In this document: positions 44,860-54,095 of the stretch, one piece after another
Layout of the letters: the number at the start of each line of letters is the position of its first letter
Position numbering within the stretch: the stretch's first letter is position 1
Assembly: GCF_019428685.1 (NCBI RefSeq)
Contig: NZ_CP080095.1
Span: 4,588,001 to 4,652,000, forward strand
Source: Paraburkholderia edwinii
GTDB lineage: Bacteria; Pseudomonadota; Gammaproteobacteria; Burkholderiales; Burkholderiaceae
Direction: 5' to 3'
DNA: 64,000 bases
Translations under genes and position numbers: made by a program
Notes under the pieces: model-generated
Told to the model about the DNA's origin: nothing
Database searches by the model: none
What the model saw: only the letters and a program-made list of their open reading frames with translations

Positions 44860-46362
44860 ATGCCGGATCAATACATCCTCGCGCTCGATCAGGGAACGAC
44901 GAGTTCCCGCGCGATGCTGTTCGACCGCAACGGCAACGTCCTGTCGACCGCGCAGAAAGAGTTCGAGCAGATCTATCCGCGGCCGGGCTGGGTCGAGCAC
45001 GATCCGCACGAAATCTGGTCGACGCAGGCGGGCGTGGCCGCTGAAGCCGTCACGCGCGCGGGCGTCAACGGTTCGGCGATCGCCGCGATCGGCATTACGA
45101 ACCAGCGCGAAACGACGGTGGTCTGGGACCGCGAGACCGGGCAGCCCGTATACAACGCGATAGTCTGGCAAGACCGCCGCACCGCCGACTTCTGCGATCA
45201 GCTGAAAACGCAGGGACTCGAAGCAACCGTGCGCGCCCGGACCGGCTTGCCGATCGACTCATATTTTTCGGGCACCAAGATCCGCTGGATTCTCGACAAC
45301 GTCGAAGGCGCGCGCGAAAAGGCGAAGCAAGGCAAGCTCGCGTTCGGCACCGTCGACAGCTGGCTCGTCTGGAACTTCACGAAGCGCAGCCTGCATATCA
45401 CCGACGTCACGAACGCATCGCGCACGATGCTTTTCAATATCCATACGCTGCAATGGGATGACGAACTGCTCGCGGCGCTCGATATTCCGCGCAGCATGCT
45501 GCCTGAAGTGCGGCCGTCGTCAGAGGTCTATGGGCCCGCGCAAGCCACCGTGTTCGCGTCGAGCATCCCGCTGGCGGGCATCGCCGGCGACCAGCATGCC
45601 GCGCTGTTCGGTCAGCTCTGCACGCAGTCGGGCATGGTGAAAAACACGTACGGCACCGGCTGCTTCCTCGTGATGAACACCGGCAATCAGCCGATCGAAT
45701 CGAAGAACAATCTCGTCACGACAATCGCATGGCAGATCGGCGAGCGCGTCGACTATGCGCTCGAAGGCAGCATCTTTATCGGCGGCGCGGTCGTGCAGTG
45801 GCTGCGCGACGGCCTCGGCCTGATTCGCAGCGCGGCCGAAATTGAAACGCTGGCGGACAGCGTTGCGCATAGCGACGGCGTCTATCTCGTGCCGGCGTTT
45901 GCCGGGCTCGGCGCGCCGCACTGGAACGCCCGCGCGCGCGGCTCGCTGTTCGGCGTCACGCGCGGCACGACGTCCGCGCATATCGCACGGGCCGCGCTCG
46001 ATTCGATCGCGTATCAGTCGGTCGACGTGCTGAAGGCGATGGAAGCGGATTCGGGCATGCGCATCGGCGAACTGCGCGTCGACGGCGGCGCATGCGCGAA
46101 CAATCTGCTGATGCAGTTCCAGGCCGACATGCTCGGCGTCGATGCGGTGCGCCCGCGCGTCAGCGAAACGACGGCGCTCGGCGCCGCGTATCTCGCGGGG
46201 CTAGCGGTCGGCTACTGGAAGGACATCGATGCGCTGCAAAACCAGTGGCAGCTCGAGCGCCGCTTTTCGCCGTCAATGGCGCGGGCGGAGGTCGATCAGT
46301 GTCTCGCGGGCTGGCAGCGTGCGGTGCGCGCGGCGAAAGCATGGGCGGATGACGTAGCATGA
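44860..46362 (+). CDS. glpK: Glycerol kinase
   Basis: This 500-residue FGGY kinase starts [21 protein letters not shown] at ATG 44860, the conserved family start. Further motifs are [28 protein letters not shown] and [14 protein letters not shown]. It phosphorylates glycerol to sn-glycerol-3-phosphate. The stop overlaps the ATG of the following HAD gene, so the two are translationally coupled. No glpF facilitator gene is present between glpD and glpK, unlike many glp operons. Confidence 0.95.
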   Translation: MPDQYILALDQGTTSSRAMLFDRNGNVLSTAQKEFEQIYPRPGWVEHDPHEIWSTQAGVAAEAVTRAGVNGSAIAAIGITNQRETTVVWDRETGQPVYNAIVWQDRRTADFCDQLKTQGLEATVRARTGLPIDSYFSGTKIRWILDNVEGAREKAKQGKLAFGTVDSWLVWNFTKRSLHITDVTNASRTMLFNIHTLQWDDELLAALDIPRSMLPEVRPSSEVYGPAQATVFASSIPLAGIAGDQHAALFGQLCTQSGMVKNTYGTGCFLVMNTGNQPIESKNNLVTTIAWQIGERVDYALEGSIFIGGAVVQWLRDGLGLIRSAAEIETLADSVAHSDGVYLVPAFAGLGAPHWNARARGSLFGVTRGTTSAHIARAALDSIAYQSVDVLKAMEADSGMRIGELRVDGGACANNLLMQFQADMLGVDAVRPRVSETTALGAAYLAGLAVGYWKDIDALQNQWQLERRFSPSMARAEVDQCLAGWQRAVRAAKAWADDVA

Positions 46363-47045
46363 TCGACCACCTCATTTGTGACTGCGACGGCGTGCTCGTC
46401 GACAGCGAAGTCATCGCCGATCATGTGATGCACAGCACGCTCTCCGCGATGTATCCGGATCTGTCGTTCGACGCGATCGTCAAAACCGCGTTCGGTCAGA
46501 AGACGGCGCGCTTCCTCGAAAGCGTCGAAGCGGCGTTCGGCATCACGTTGCCCGTGGACTTTGTCAAGACCGTCGACCGGCAGGTCGAAGCGGAACTCGC
46601 GAGATCGTTGAGCGCGATCGCCGGCGTGCGCGATGCGCTGCATCGCGTGCCATTGCCGGCCGCGGTAGTGTCGAACAGCCGCCTCGCGCGGGTCACGACC
46701 TCGCTGGAGCGCACCGGCCTTACCGAACTGTTCGCGCCGCGCATCTTCAGCGCGGAACAGGCCGCGCGGCCCAAGCCGTTCCCGGACGTGTATCTGTTCG
46801 CCGCGCAGCAACTGGGCGTGGACCCGGCGCGCTGCCTCGTCATCGAAGACAGCATGTCGGGTCTCAATGCGGCGCGCGCAGCCGGCATGAAGACCATCGC
46901 GTTCGTCGGCGCGAGTCACATCCCCGACGGCTATGCCGATGTGCTGCGCAAGATGGGCATCACGCGCATCATGCAGCACATGAGCGAGTTGCCGGCGCTT
47001 GTCGAAGCGGGCATGCGAGGCGAGTTTGGCGACGTGCAGTCGTAA
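46359..47045 (+). CDS. HAD-family phosphatase coupled to glpK
   Basis: This 228-residue HAD hydrolase (beta-phosphoglucomutase/phosphoglycolate phosphatase-like) has D8-x-D10 in [11 protein letters not shown], the Ser/Thr motif in VVSNSR, Lys in [10 protein letters not shown], and the acidic motif [16 protein letters not shown]. Its ATG overlaps the glpK stop (ATGA), so it is part of the glycerol operon. A sugar-phosphate or glycerol-3-phosphate phosphatase role is a reasonable inference, not shown by sequence. Confidence 0.85.
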   Translation: MIDHLICDCDGVLVDSEVIADHVMHSTLSAMYPDLSFDAIVKTAFGQKTARFLESVEAAFGITLPVDFVKTVDRQVEAELARSLSAIAGVRDALHRVPLPAAVVSNSRLARVTTSLERTGLTELFAPRIFSAEQAARPKPFPDVYLFAAQQLGVDPARCLVIEDSMSGLNAARAAGMKTIAFVGASHIPDGYADVLRKMGITRIMQHMSELPALVEAGMRGEFGDVQS

Positions 47046-47270
47046 CGTGCGATTCGGCGCGTTGCAGCGTGGGACGGCACAACACGGCACAGAACGGCGC
47101 GGCGCGAGCGCCCTGCGGAACGGCACGGCACGCCGACGATCCCGTATCGGTACGCACACCGCGCAAGACACACACGCCTTCGCACAGCGAGGCACAGCGG
47201 CGGCGCCCGACCGGATCATATCGGCAGCATGCTGCGCGTCATCAAACACGCGCCTCGCGCAGCGAATCGC

Positions 47271-48035
47271 TTAAGCCGCCTCTTCCGCCAATTCGCGAGC
47301 TGCCGCCAGCGCCTGCCGGAACTCGACGAGTTCGGGAATCGTCAGCATCGGCATCGCGTGCTGCGCGGCGAAGCGCTCGACATCGGCGCCGCGCATCATC
47401 GTGCCGTCGGCGTTCATCAGTTCGCACAGCACGCCCGCGGGCTTGAGGCCTGCGAGCGTCACGAGGTCAACCGTGCCTTCGGTATGGCCGCGCCGCGCAA
47501 GCACGCCGCCCGGCATCGCGCGCAGCGGGAACACGTGGCCCGGCCGCACGATGTCGGTGGGTTTCGCGTTGTCGGCAATCGCGGCACGGATCGTCGTCAC
47601 GCGGTCGGCGGCGGATACACCCGTCGATACGCCGTCGCGCGCCTCGATCGATACCGTGAACGCGGTGCTGTTGCGGCTCTCGTTGTTGGTTGTCATCGGC
47701 GGCAGTTCGAGTGCGCGAATCCGCTCGTCGGGCAGGCACAGACAGACAATGCCGCTGCATTCGCGAATCAGCAGCGCCATCGTCTCGACGCTCAGGCGCT
47801 CGGCGGAGACGATCAGATCGGCTTCGTTCTCGCGGTCGTGATCGTCCTGCAGCACGACGGCGCGGCCATCGCGCAGCGCTTCGAGCGCGGCGGCGATACG
47901 CGGCGGGATGTCATCGGCGGGAGGCAACGGCAGATCGGCGAGCGCGTCGTCGGCTCGGATTGCAGGCTCGGGAAAAGTGGAAATTGCGGCGGAAACAGAA
48001 GTGGAAACAGCAGCGGATGCGGCAGTAACGGACAT
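47271..48035 (-). CDS. ribB: 3,4-dihydroxy-2-butanone-4-phosphate synthase
   Basis: This 254-residue stand-alone DHBP synthase has [12 protein letters not shown] (about residues 64-75), the SGIVCLCLP loop, [25 protein letters not shown] and the C-terminal [16 protein letters not shown]. It makes the four-carbon unit of riboflavin from ribulose-5-phosphate. There is no fused RibA domain. The N-terminal 40 residues are an Ala/Ser/Thr-rich extension relative to E. coli RibB. GAGGAG lies eight bases before ATG 48035. An FMN riboswitch precedes it. Confidence 0.92.
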   Translation of the reverse strand: MSVTAASAAVSTSVSAAISTFPEPAIRADDALADLPLPPADDIPPRIAAALEALRDGRAVVLQDDHDRENEADLIVSAERLSVETMALLIRECSGIVCLCLPDERIRALELPPMTTNNESRNSTAFTVSIEARDGVSTGVSAADRVTTIRAAIADNAKPTDIVRPGHVFPLRAMPGGVLARRGHTEGTVDLVTLAGLKPAGVLCELMNADGTMMRGADVERFAAQHAMPMLTIPELVEFRQALAAARELAEEAA

Positions 48036-48036
48036 G

Positions 48037-48077
48037 TGAAACGCTCCTCGCAAAGGGTTCGGGCGAAAAACGTTTCA
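48037..48077 (-). promoter_or_regulatory. Stem enclosing the ribB ribosome-binding site
   Basis: TGAAACG (48037-48043) and CGTTTCA (48071-48077) form a 7-bp stem whose loop contains the GAGGAG ribosome site of ribB (48044-48049). It may be the expression platform of the upstream FMN riboswitch, acting on translation initiation. The complementarity is seen; the switching is inferred. Confidence 0.4.
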
Positions 48078-48284
48078 GGGCATTGCAAACAGACAAACGC
48101 GTCCAGCCGGCGCACCGATATCGCAGCGAAAACAGCACTCAACTACGCGACAAAACATCATCACGAAGCAGCGCGGCTCCCTATTGCAGCGATGTCTCAC
48201 GGCTACGCACCGCGGCACCGATACACTGATACACCGCCCTCTCAAACAGGCGGCACGCCAATGGACGAACAGATGACTATCTGC

Positions 48285-48484
48285 ACATCTTCTTCCATCC
48301 GGACTCTAACCGTCGGCTCTGGCCTCTCACCAGATCTGCTGACCTCGCACGTGCTTCGAACTGCTTTGAAGACACGTTCACGCGAGCGCTCGCGGGCTTG
48401 CAGACTGGTGTGCACCTGACGCTCAAGATTGCACGACACCGTCTGCATACCGCCGGTGGGGAATTTCACCCCGCCCTGAAGACG
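48285..48484 (-). ncRNA. FMN riboswitch (RFN element) controlling ribB
   Basis: On the minus strand the 5' part reads CTTCAGGGCGGGGTGAAATT followed by CCCCACCGGCGGTA (48481-48448), and the 3' part reads GAGCCGACGGTTAGAGTCC then GGATGGAAGAAG (48321-48289). These are the hallmark conserved stretches of the FMN aptamer, with P1 closed by CTTC/GAAG. It lies about 250 nt upstream of ribB. When FMN binds, ribB expression should fall. The variable stem region is long for the class. Confidence 0.95.
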
Positions 48485-48597
48485 TACTGATTGCCGGAAC
48501 GATGTTTCCGGCGGGCAAAGAATACAACAATCGTCGCTATCGTGCTGGACCTGTTTAATCCGCTCATGCACGTTCACACGCGCGTTCACATGCGCAG

Positions 48598-49440
48598 TCA
48601 CACCGCGTGCGTCACGGCCCAGCGCGGTGGCGCTTCCGGATTCACAGTCACACGAAACGCGCGCGCCTCGGTATCGCCGGGGTTGCGCAGCGTGTGAGGC
48701 TGGTCGGCGTCGAACACGATCGCGTCGCCAGTCGCAAGCAACTGGCGCCGATCGTGCACGCTGATCTCGAGCGTCCCTTCGCTGACGACGAGATGGGCCG
48801 TCGTGCCCGGCGCACGGCGCGTGCCCGGCTCCGTATGCAGCGGCGCGATGCGCAACTCGTGGAACTCGGCGGCGGCCGGTTCGGCATCCGGATAAAGCGC
48901 GCGCGTCGCGAAGCGACCGTTCGACGTCAGAAGCCGCGCCGCGCGATCGGCCGGCAAATGCTCGAAGCCGTGCACCGCGTAGCGTCGCAAAAACGCCGAC
49001 ACCGATACTTTCAGCGCCGCCGCGATCTTCGACAGCACCTTGATCGACGGCACGCTGCGCGCGGATTCGATCTGCGCGAGCATCGCGCGCGAGACGCCTG
49101 ACAGGCGCGCAAGCGCATCGAGCGACAATTGCCGCTCCGAGCGCAAACGCGTGAGATTGAGACCGACTAGTTGCTCGAGCCCGTCGACCGTGTCGACGGC
49201 CGCCGTATCGACAGCCACCGTTTCGACAGCCACCGCATCGACGACCGCCGTTTCCACGCCCGTCGTTTGCGTGGCGGACGCTGCCACGGCCACGGTTTCC
49301 GCAGCGGCCGCAGCTTTGACTGAAGCCGCTGTCAAGGCGACGGTTTCAGCGACGCCTGGCACCGTGGCCGTCGCCGTCGACCCGTGAATTTCGACGGACC
49401 TCGCACTGGGTTCGCGCACAAGCGCAAGCGGGGAATGCAT
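48598..49440 (-). CDS. XRE-family regulator with C-terminal cupin domain
   Basis: This 280-residue protein has a Val/Ala/Thr/Asp repetitive N-terminus (about residues 15-90), then a HTH_3 domain (LTRLRSERQLSLDALARLSGVSRAMLAQIESARSVPSI) and a cupin (TAHLVVSEGTLEISVHDRRQLLATGDAIVFDADQPHTLRNPGD). XRE-cupin proteins are small-molecule-responsive repressors. ATG 49440 follows GGAGGAGG. The leader contains pentapeptide repeats coded by five 15-bp units (49190-49264), which is unusual. A perfect inverted repeat lies in its promoter (49529-49548). Confidence 0.85.
   Translation of the reverse strand: MHSPLALVREPSARSVEIHGSTATATVPGVAETVALTAASVKAAAAAETVAVAASATQTTGVETAVVDAVAVETVAVDTAAVDTVDGLEQLVGLNLTRLRSERQLSLDALARLSGVSRAMLAQIESARSVPSIKVLSKIAAALKVSVSAFLRRYAVHGFEHLPADRAARLLTSNGRFATRALYPDAEPAAAEFHELRIAPLHTEPGTRRAPGTTAHLVVSEGTLEISVHDRRQLLATGDAIVFDADQPHTLRNPGDTEARAFRVTVNPEAPPRWAVTHAV
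49190..49264 (-). repeat. Five 15-bp tandem repeats coding V-x-T pentapeptides
   Basis: Successive 15-bp units begin at 49190, 49205, 49220, 49235 and 49250, with consensus GTATCGACAGCCACC. On the minus strand they give repeating five-residue units V(E/D)-T-V/A-A-V in the N-terminus of the XRE-cupin regulator. The period preserves reading frame. Confidence 0.88.
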
Positions 49441-49528
49441 GACGTACCTCCTCCTTGCGCGCCGCGTTCGCGCGGCGCAAGCATGATCGGAGACAAGCCT
49501 AGCATCGGCAAGCATCAAGCCTAACCAA

Positions 49529-49548
49529 GATATCGTCACACCGATATC
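49529..49548. promoter_or_regulatory. Perfect inverted repeat in XRE-cupin promoter region
   Basis: GATATCG-TCACAC-CGATATC (49529-49548) is a 7-6-7 perfect dyad, 89 bp upstream of the XRE-cupin start and between that gene and the MFS gene's 3' end. It is a good candidate operator for autoregulation by the XRE protein. Confidence 0.6.
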
Positions 49549-49669
49549 AGCTTCGCCGTCAGATGCTTGCTCACAAAGAAAGCGGCATGGAATGCGTGGC
49601 GATCAACGTGGCGGCGACACGCCCCGTCGTCGTGCTTGAGCGTCAACTGCCAGCGCCCCATTCCATCAC

Positions 49670-50839
49670 TCAAACCCGCACGCGCTGCACAACCGTTGCG
49701 GGCACATCCATGCGCGCCGCCACCCATGTCAGCACGAGCGCCGCAATCGCAACGGCCGCCGCGACCCACGGCAGCACATCGAGTCCATAACCATGCCCGA
49801 TCGTGAGTCCGCCGAGCCACGCGCCGGCCGCATTGCCGACATTGAATGCGCCGATATTGAGCGTCGAAGCGAGATTCGGCGCAGCCGCCGCTTTCTCGAC
49901 CACGCGCATCTGCAACGGCGGCACCGTCGCGAACGCCGCGATGCCCCACACGAACACGGTTACCGCTGCGGTGATCTGCGCATGACTCGTGTGCGCAAAC
50001 ACCGCCATCACGACCGCGAGCACCGCGAGAATGCCCATCAGCGACGGCATCAGCGAGCGGTCGGCCAGCTTGCCGCCGATCATGTTGCCGACCGTGAGCC
50101 CAACGCCGAACAGCACGAGAATCAGCGTCACGCCATGCGGCGTGAAGCCGCTGACCTGTTCGAGAATCGGCGCGATATACGTGAACACGACGAACACGCC
50201 GCCAAAGCCGAGCACCGTCATCGCAAGCGCGAGCCACACTTGCGGCTCCTTCAGCACGCGCACCTCATGACCGAGGTTTGCGGGTCCGCTGTCATGCCGG
50301 TTCGGCACGAGCGCGGTGACGCCCGCAAGCGACAGCACGCCGAGGCCACTGACAATCCAGAACGCGACACGCCAGCCGAACTGCTGGCCAATGAACGTGC
50401 CGAACGGCACGCCGAGCACATTCGCGAGCGTGAGGCCCGTGAACATCAGCGCGATCGCGCTGGCGCGCTTTTCCTGCGGCACGAGCGACGCGGCCACGAC
50501 CGCGCCGATGCCGAAGAACGACCCGTGCGCAAACGACGTCACGACGCGCGCGACCATCAGCACACCGTAGCTGGGTGCAATCGCGCACAGCACGTTGCCG
50601 ACGATAAACACGCCCATCAGCAATTGCAGCGCGATCTTGCGCGGCATGCGGCTCGTGACGACGGCGAGCAGCGGCGCACCGACCGCGACGCCGAGCGCAT
50701 AGCCGCTCACGAGCAGACCGGCCGACGGCAGTGAAACGGCGAGATCGTTCGCGACCTCGGGCAGGAGCCCCATGATCACGAATTCGGTTGTACCAATGGC
50801 AAACGCGCTGATCGCCAGCGCTAACAGCGGAATAGGCAT
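49670..50839 (-). CDS. MFS transporter, AraJ/DHA1-type exporter
   Basis: This 389-residue twelve-helix MFS protein opens MPIPLLALAISAFAIGTTEFVIMGLLPEVA, the classical opening of the AraJ/NepI-like drug:H+ antiporters, and contains GYALGVAVGAPLLAVVTSRMPRK. Such proteins export sugars, nucleosides or drugs; the substrate is unknown. It is on the same strand as the VOC gene (107 bp between them), with a divergent LysR beyond. The three look like a small resistance or detoxification unit. Confidence 0.85.
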   Translation of the reverse strand: MPIPLLALAISAFAIGTTEFVIMGLLPEVANDLAVSLPSAGLLVSGYALGVAVGAPLLAVVTSRMPRKIALQLLMGVFIVGNVLCAIAPSYGVLMVARVVTSFAHGSFFGIGAVVAASLVPQEKRASAIALMFTGLTLANVLGVPFGTFIGQQFGWRVAFWIVSGLGVLSLAGVTALVPNRHDSGPANLGHEVRVLKEPQVWLALAMTVLGFGGVFVVFTYIAPILEQVSGFTPHGVTLILVLFGVGLTVGNMIGGKLADRSLMPSLMGILAVLAVVMAVFAHTSHAQITAAVTVFVWGIAAFATVPPLQMRVVEKAAAAPNLASTLNIGAFNVGNAAGAWLGGLTIGHGYGLDVLPWVAAAVAIAALVLTWVAARMDVPATVVQRVRV

Positions 50840-50945
50840 TTCAACATGCTCCAGGGATAACTCAGATCAGGCCAGGCGCGCGTAAGTACGGACGAAGCGT
50901 GGACAAGCCGCGCACCGAACTACGTACGACGACGCATCGCTTCAC

Positions 50946-51350
50946 TCACGAGGACGCGTTTTGCGCAGCCGTGACGAATTCGATGACGACGTCGGTTGCC
51001 AGCGCCACGAACAACTGCACTTGCTGCGTAAGCGGCACTTCGGCGCGCTGGTAGGCGACGCCCGCGGCATCCATGCGCGCGATCAGCGCGTGCCACGCGT
51101 CATGGCTGTCGACGCGAAACGCGACGTGATCGATGCGCGGCGATACACGGCCATGCACGGCATCGTTGGGCGAGCCCGCAGGCGAGGTCGAGTCGACCAG
51201 ATGAATCACGGCTCGCCCGTCCGCGTACAGCCACGCGCCGTCGAAGCGGAACGGCGGCCTTGCGCCGTCGCTCAGGCCAACGATGTCGACAAAGAAGCGG
51301 CGCACGGCATCGAGGTCGGGCGTCACGATCGTTGCATGGTCGAGATGCAT
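50946..51350 (-). CDS. VOC/glyoxalase-family protein
   Basis: This 134-residue protein has two beta-alpha-beta modules: MHLDHATIVTPDLDAVRRFFVDIVGL and DHVAFRVDSHDAWHALIARMDAAGVAYQ, with H3/H5 and H75-like candidate metal ligands and E at the C-terminus (VVIEFVTA). The family includes glyoxalases, dioxygenases and antibiotic-binding proteins; the reaction is not identified. It is divergent from the LysR at 51472 and upstream of an exporter gene, so a resistance role is possible. Confidence 0.78.
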   Translation of the reverse strand: MHLDHATIVTPDLDAVRRFFVDIVGLSDGARPPFRFDGAWLYADGRAVIHLVDSTSPAGSPNDAVHGRVSPRIDHVAFRVDSHDAWHALIARMDAAGVAYQRAEVPLTQQVQLFVALATDVVIEFVTAAQNASS

Positions 51351-51471
51351 GGCAGCTCTCCAGGGTTTTCACCGATGCGACGCATTGTGACCGCAAAGCA
51401 CCGGTTTGAGAATTGACCTAACATTTGAAGGATTCTCAAAAACTTTTTGAATATCGATTTCTCTGCACATC

Positions 51472-52476
51472 ATGGAAGAAATCAACAATCTCGGCGACAT
51501 CCGGCTCTTCGTCGAGGCCGCGCAACTGGGCAGCCTTTCCGCCGCGGGACGCAAGCTGGGCCTGACGCCCGCCGCCGCCAGCGCGCGTCTCGCGAAGCTC
51601 GAAAGCGGCCTGAAGGCGCGGCTTTTCGAACGCACGACGCGGCAGCTGCGGCTCACCGAAGAGGGCAGGCTTTTTCTGCAAGGCTGCCGTCAGGCGCTCG
51701 GCGCGCTCGACGACGCGCAAATGGCGCTTCAGGCCGGCCAGAACGTCGTGCGCGGCAAGGTGCGCATTTCGACGACGTCGGACTTCGGACGCAACCTGCT
51801 GATGCACTGGCTCGACGAATTCAATGCGCTATACCCGGATGTGACGTTCGGCCTCGCATTGTCCGATTCTCTGTCGAACCTCGTGCAGGAAGACATCGAC
51901 CTCGCGATCCGCTTCGGCGTGCCGCCCGACAGTTCGCTCGTGGCGCGGCGGCTGGCGCCGAATCCGCGCGTCGTGTGCGCGTCGCCCGACTACGTTGAGC
52001 GCTACGGGCAGCCCGAGCATCCGCGCGACCTCGCGCGCTTTCATTGCATCGTGCTTTCGACGGCGTCGGGTCCCGTCAACGAATGGCGTTTTACGCGCGG
52101 CGACGAAGTCGAGGTCTATACGGTGCCGCTCGATGCCGCACGCGAAACGAACGATGGCGCGGTCGCCCGCGAGTGGGCGCTGCGCGGTTACGGGATCGTC
52201 GTGAAATCGATGTGGGATGTGGAGGCGGACCTGCGCTCGGACGGCCTGCGCGTGCTGCTTCCCGGCTGGCGCTATCCAGACGCGCCGCTGCACGCGCTCT
52301 ATCACCGCAACCGCTTTATGGCGCCGCGCGTGCGCGTACTGCTCGATTTTCTGGCCGAGCGCTTTACGCGCACGCTGGCCGAACTCGAGGCGCGCTGCGG
52401 CTATACGGATACGCCGGAGCCGCCCGATTCCGCGGATGCCGCCGCCCAAACCAGCGCCGGAAAAGGCGCTCGGTGA
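51472..52476 (+). CDS. LysR-family regulator divergent from the VOC gene
   Basis: This 334-residue LysR protein has an HTH at residues 7-65 (LGSLSAAGRKLGLTPAAASARLAKLESGLKARLFERTTR) and an effector domain from about 92 (VRGKVRISTTSDFGRNLLMHWLDEF). The 121-bp divergent region contains candidate sites such as ATTCTCAAAAACTTTTTGAAT (51432-51452), an imperfect dyad. The C-terminal 30 residues are an Ala/Pro-rich extension. It probably controls the VOC and exporter genes. Confidence 0.86.
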   Translation: MEEINNLGDIRLFVEAAQLGSLSAAGRKLGLTPAAASARLAKLESGLKARLFERTTRQLRLTEEGRLFLQGCRQALGALDDAQMALQAGQNVVRGKVRISTTSDFGRNLLMHWLDEFNALYPDVTFGLALSDSLSNLVQEDIDLAIRFGVPPDSSLVARRLAPNPRVVCASPDYVERYGQPEHPRDLARFHCIVLSTASGPVNEWRFTRGDEVEVYTVPLDAARETNDGAVAREWALRGYGIVVKSMWDVEADLRSDGLRVLLPGWRYPDAPLHALYHRNRFMAPRVRVLLDFLAERFTRTLAELEARCGYTDTPEPPDSADAAAQTSAGKGAR

Positions 52477-52665
52477 ACGGCTATAATATCGGACTACGCT
52501 GCAAACACGCCCCCGTCGGTACCCATTGCGTACCGAATTGCGCTCGAACTGCACTTGTGACGCTTGAACCACGCTCGAGCAATACCAACCGCGCGTTTGC
52601 ACCCCACTTCAATCCGAAAACTGAACCGCGCCCCCAGGTCAACCACTGCGAACGGCGAACCCCAG

Positions 52666-54042
52666 ATGACCAAGAAAGTTTATGTAAAGACCTTCGGCTG
52701 CCAGATGAACGAGTACGACTCCGACAAGATGGTCGACGTGCTCGGCGCCGCTGAAGGCCTCGTGAAAACCGACACGCCGGAAGACGCGGACGTCATTCTG
52801 TTCAACACGTGCTCGGTGCGCGAAAAAGCGCAGGAAAAAGTCTTCTCCGATCTCGGCCGCGTGCGCGAACTGAAAGAAGCGAACCCGAACCTGCTGATCG
52901 GCGTCGGCGGCTGCGTCGCGAGCCAGGAAGGCGCGTCGATCGTGTCGCGCGCGCCGTATGTGGACCTCGTATTCGGCCCGCAAACCCTGCACCGTCTGCC
53001 GCAGATGATCGACGCGCGCCGCGCGAGCGGCCGTCCGCAGGTCGACATCTCGTTTCCCGAGATCGAAAAGTTCGACCATCTGCCACCGGCGAGCGTCGAT
53101 GGGCCGAGCGCGTTTGTGTCGATCATGGAAGGCTGCAGCAAGTACTGCAGCTACTGCGTCGTGCCGTACACGCGCGGCGAGGAAGTGTCGCGCCCGCTCG
53201 ACGACGTGCTCACAGAAGTAGCCGGCCTCGCCGACCAGGGCGTACGCGAAGTCACGCTGCTCGGCCAGAACGTCAACGCCTACCGTGGCGCGCTGACCGT
53301 CGGTTCGTCCGATATCGCGGACTTCGCGACGCTGATCGAATACGTCGCCGACATCCCCGGCATCGAGCGCATCCGCTATACGACGTCGCATCCGAAGGAA
53401 TTCACGCAGCGCCTCATCGACACTTACGCGAAGGTGCCGAAGCTCGTGAGCCACCTGCATCTGCCGGTTCAGCACGGCTCCGACCGCATCCTGATGGCGA
53501 TGAAGCGCGGCTACACGGTGCTCGAGTACAAGTCGGTGATCCGCAAGCTGCGCGCGATCCGTCCCGATCTGTCGCTGTCGACCGACATCATCGTCGGCTT
53601 TCCCGGCGAGACCGAAGACGACTTCGCGAAGACGATGTCGCTCGTTCACGACATGAGCTACGACACGAGCTTCTCGTTTATCTATAGCCCGCGTCCGGGC
53701 ACGCCCGCGGCGAATCTGCACGACGACACTCCGCGCGAAGTCAAGCTGCAACGGCTGCAACATTTGCAGGCCACTATCGAGGAGAACGTGGCGCGCATCA
53801 GCGAAGCGATGGTCGGCAAGGTCGAGCGCATTCTGGTCGAACGGCCGGCGCGCAAGGACCCGACCACCGAACTCGCGGGCCGCACCGAAAACAACCGCGT
53901 CGTCAATTTCCCGGCGCCGCTCGAATCGCATGCGCGACTGATCGGACAAATGATCGACGTGAAAATCGTCCGCGCGTACCCACATTCGTTAAGGGGCGAA
54001 CTCGTGCTCGCGCACGAGAACTCGCCCGAGACCACTCATTGA
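52666..54042 (+). CDS. miaB: tRNA-2-methylthio-N6-dimethylallyladenosine synthase
   Basis: This 458-residue radical-SAM methylthiotransferase has N-terminal cluster cysteines C12, C49 and C83, and a radical-SAM cluster at C157-x3-C161-x2-C164 ([18 protein letters not shown]). A TRAM domain closes the protein ([12 protein letters not shown]). It adds the methylthio group to i6A37 of tRNA. The conserved start is [15 protein letters not shown] at ATG 52666; longer upstream frame is not conserved. It begins the housekeeping block. Confidence 0.95.
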   Translation: MTKKVYVKTFGCQMNEYDSDKMVDVLGAAEGLVKTDTPEDADVILFNTCSVREKAQEKVFSDLGRVRELKEANPNLLIGVGGCVASQEGASIVSRAPYVDLVFGPQTLHRLPQMIDARRASGRPQVDISFPEIEKFDHLPPASVDGPSAFVSIMEGCSKYCSYCVVPYTRGEEVSRPLDDVLTEVAGLADQGVREVTLLGQNVNAYRGALTVGSSDIADFATLIEYVADIPGIERIRYTTSHPKEFTQRLIDTYAKVPKLVSHLHLPVQHGSDRILMAMKRGYTVLEYKSVIRKLRAIRPDLSLSTDIIVGFPGETEDDFAKTMSLVHDMSYDTSFSFIYSPRPGTPAANLHDDTPREVKLQRLQHLQATIEENVARISEAMVGKVERILVERPARKDPTTELAGRTENNRVVNFPAPLESHARLIGQMIDVKIVRAYPHSLRGELVLAHENSPETTH

Positions 54043-54095
54043 GCGACGCCGGGCACCTAAGCCGCGTCGCGCACCGACAGGATCGAACCATCGCC

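Noticed and set aside
48224..48419. Plus-strand frame running through the FMN riboswitch (MDEQMTICTSS...)
   Set aside because: The DNA is explained by the conserved FMN aptamer on the minus strand.
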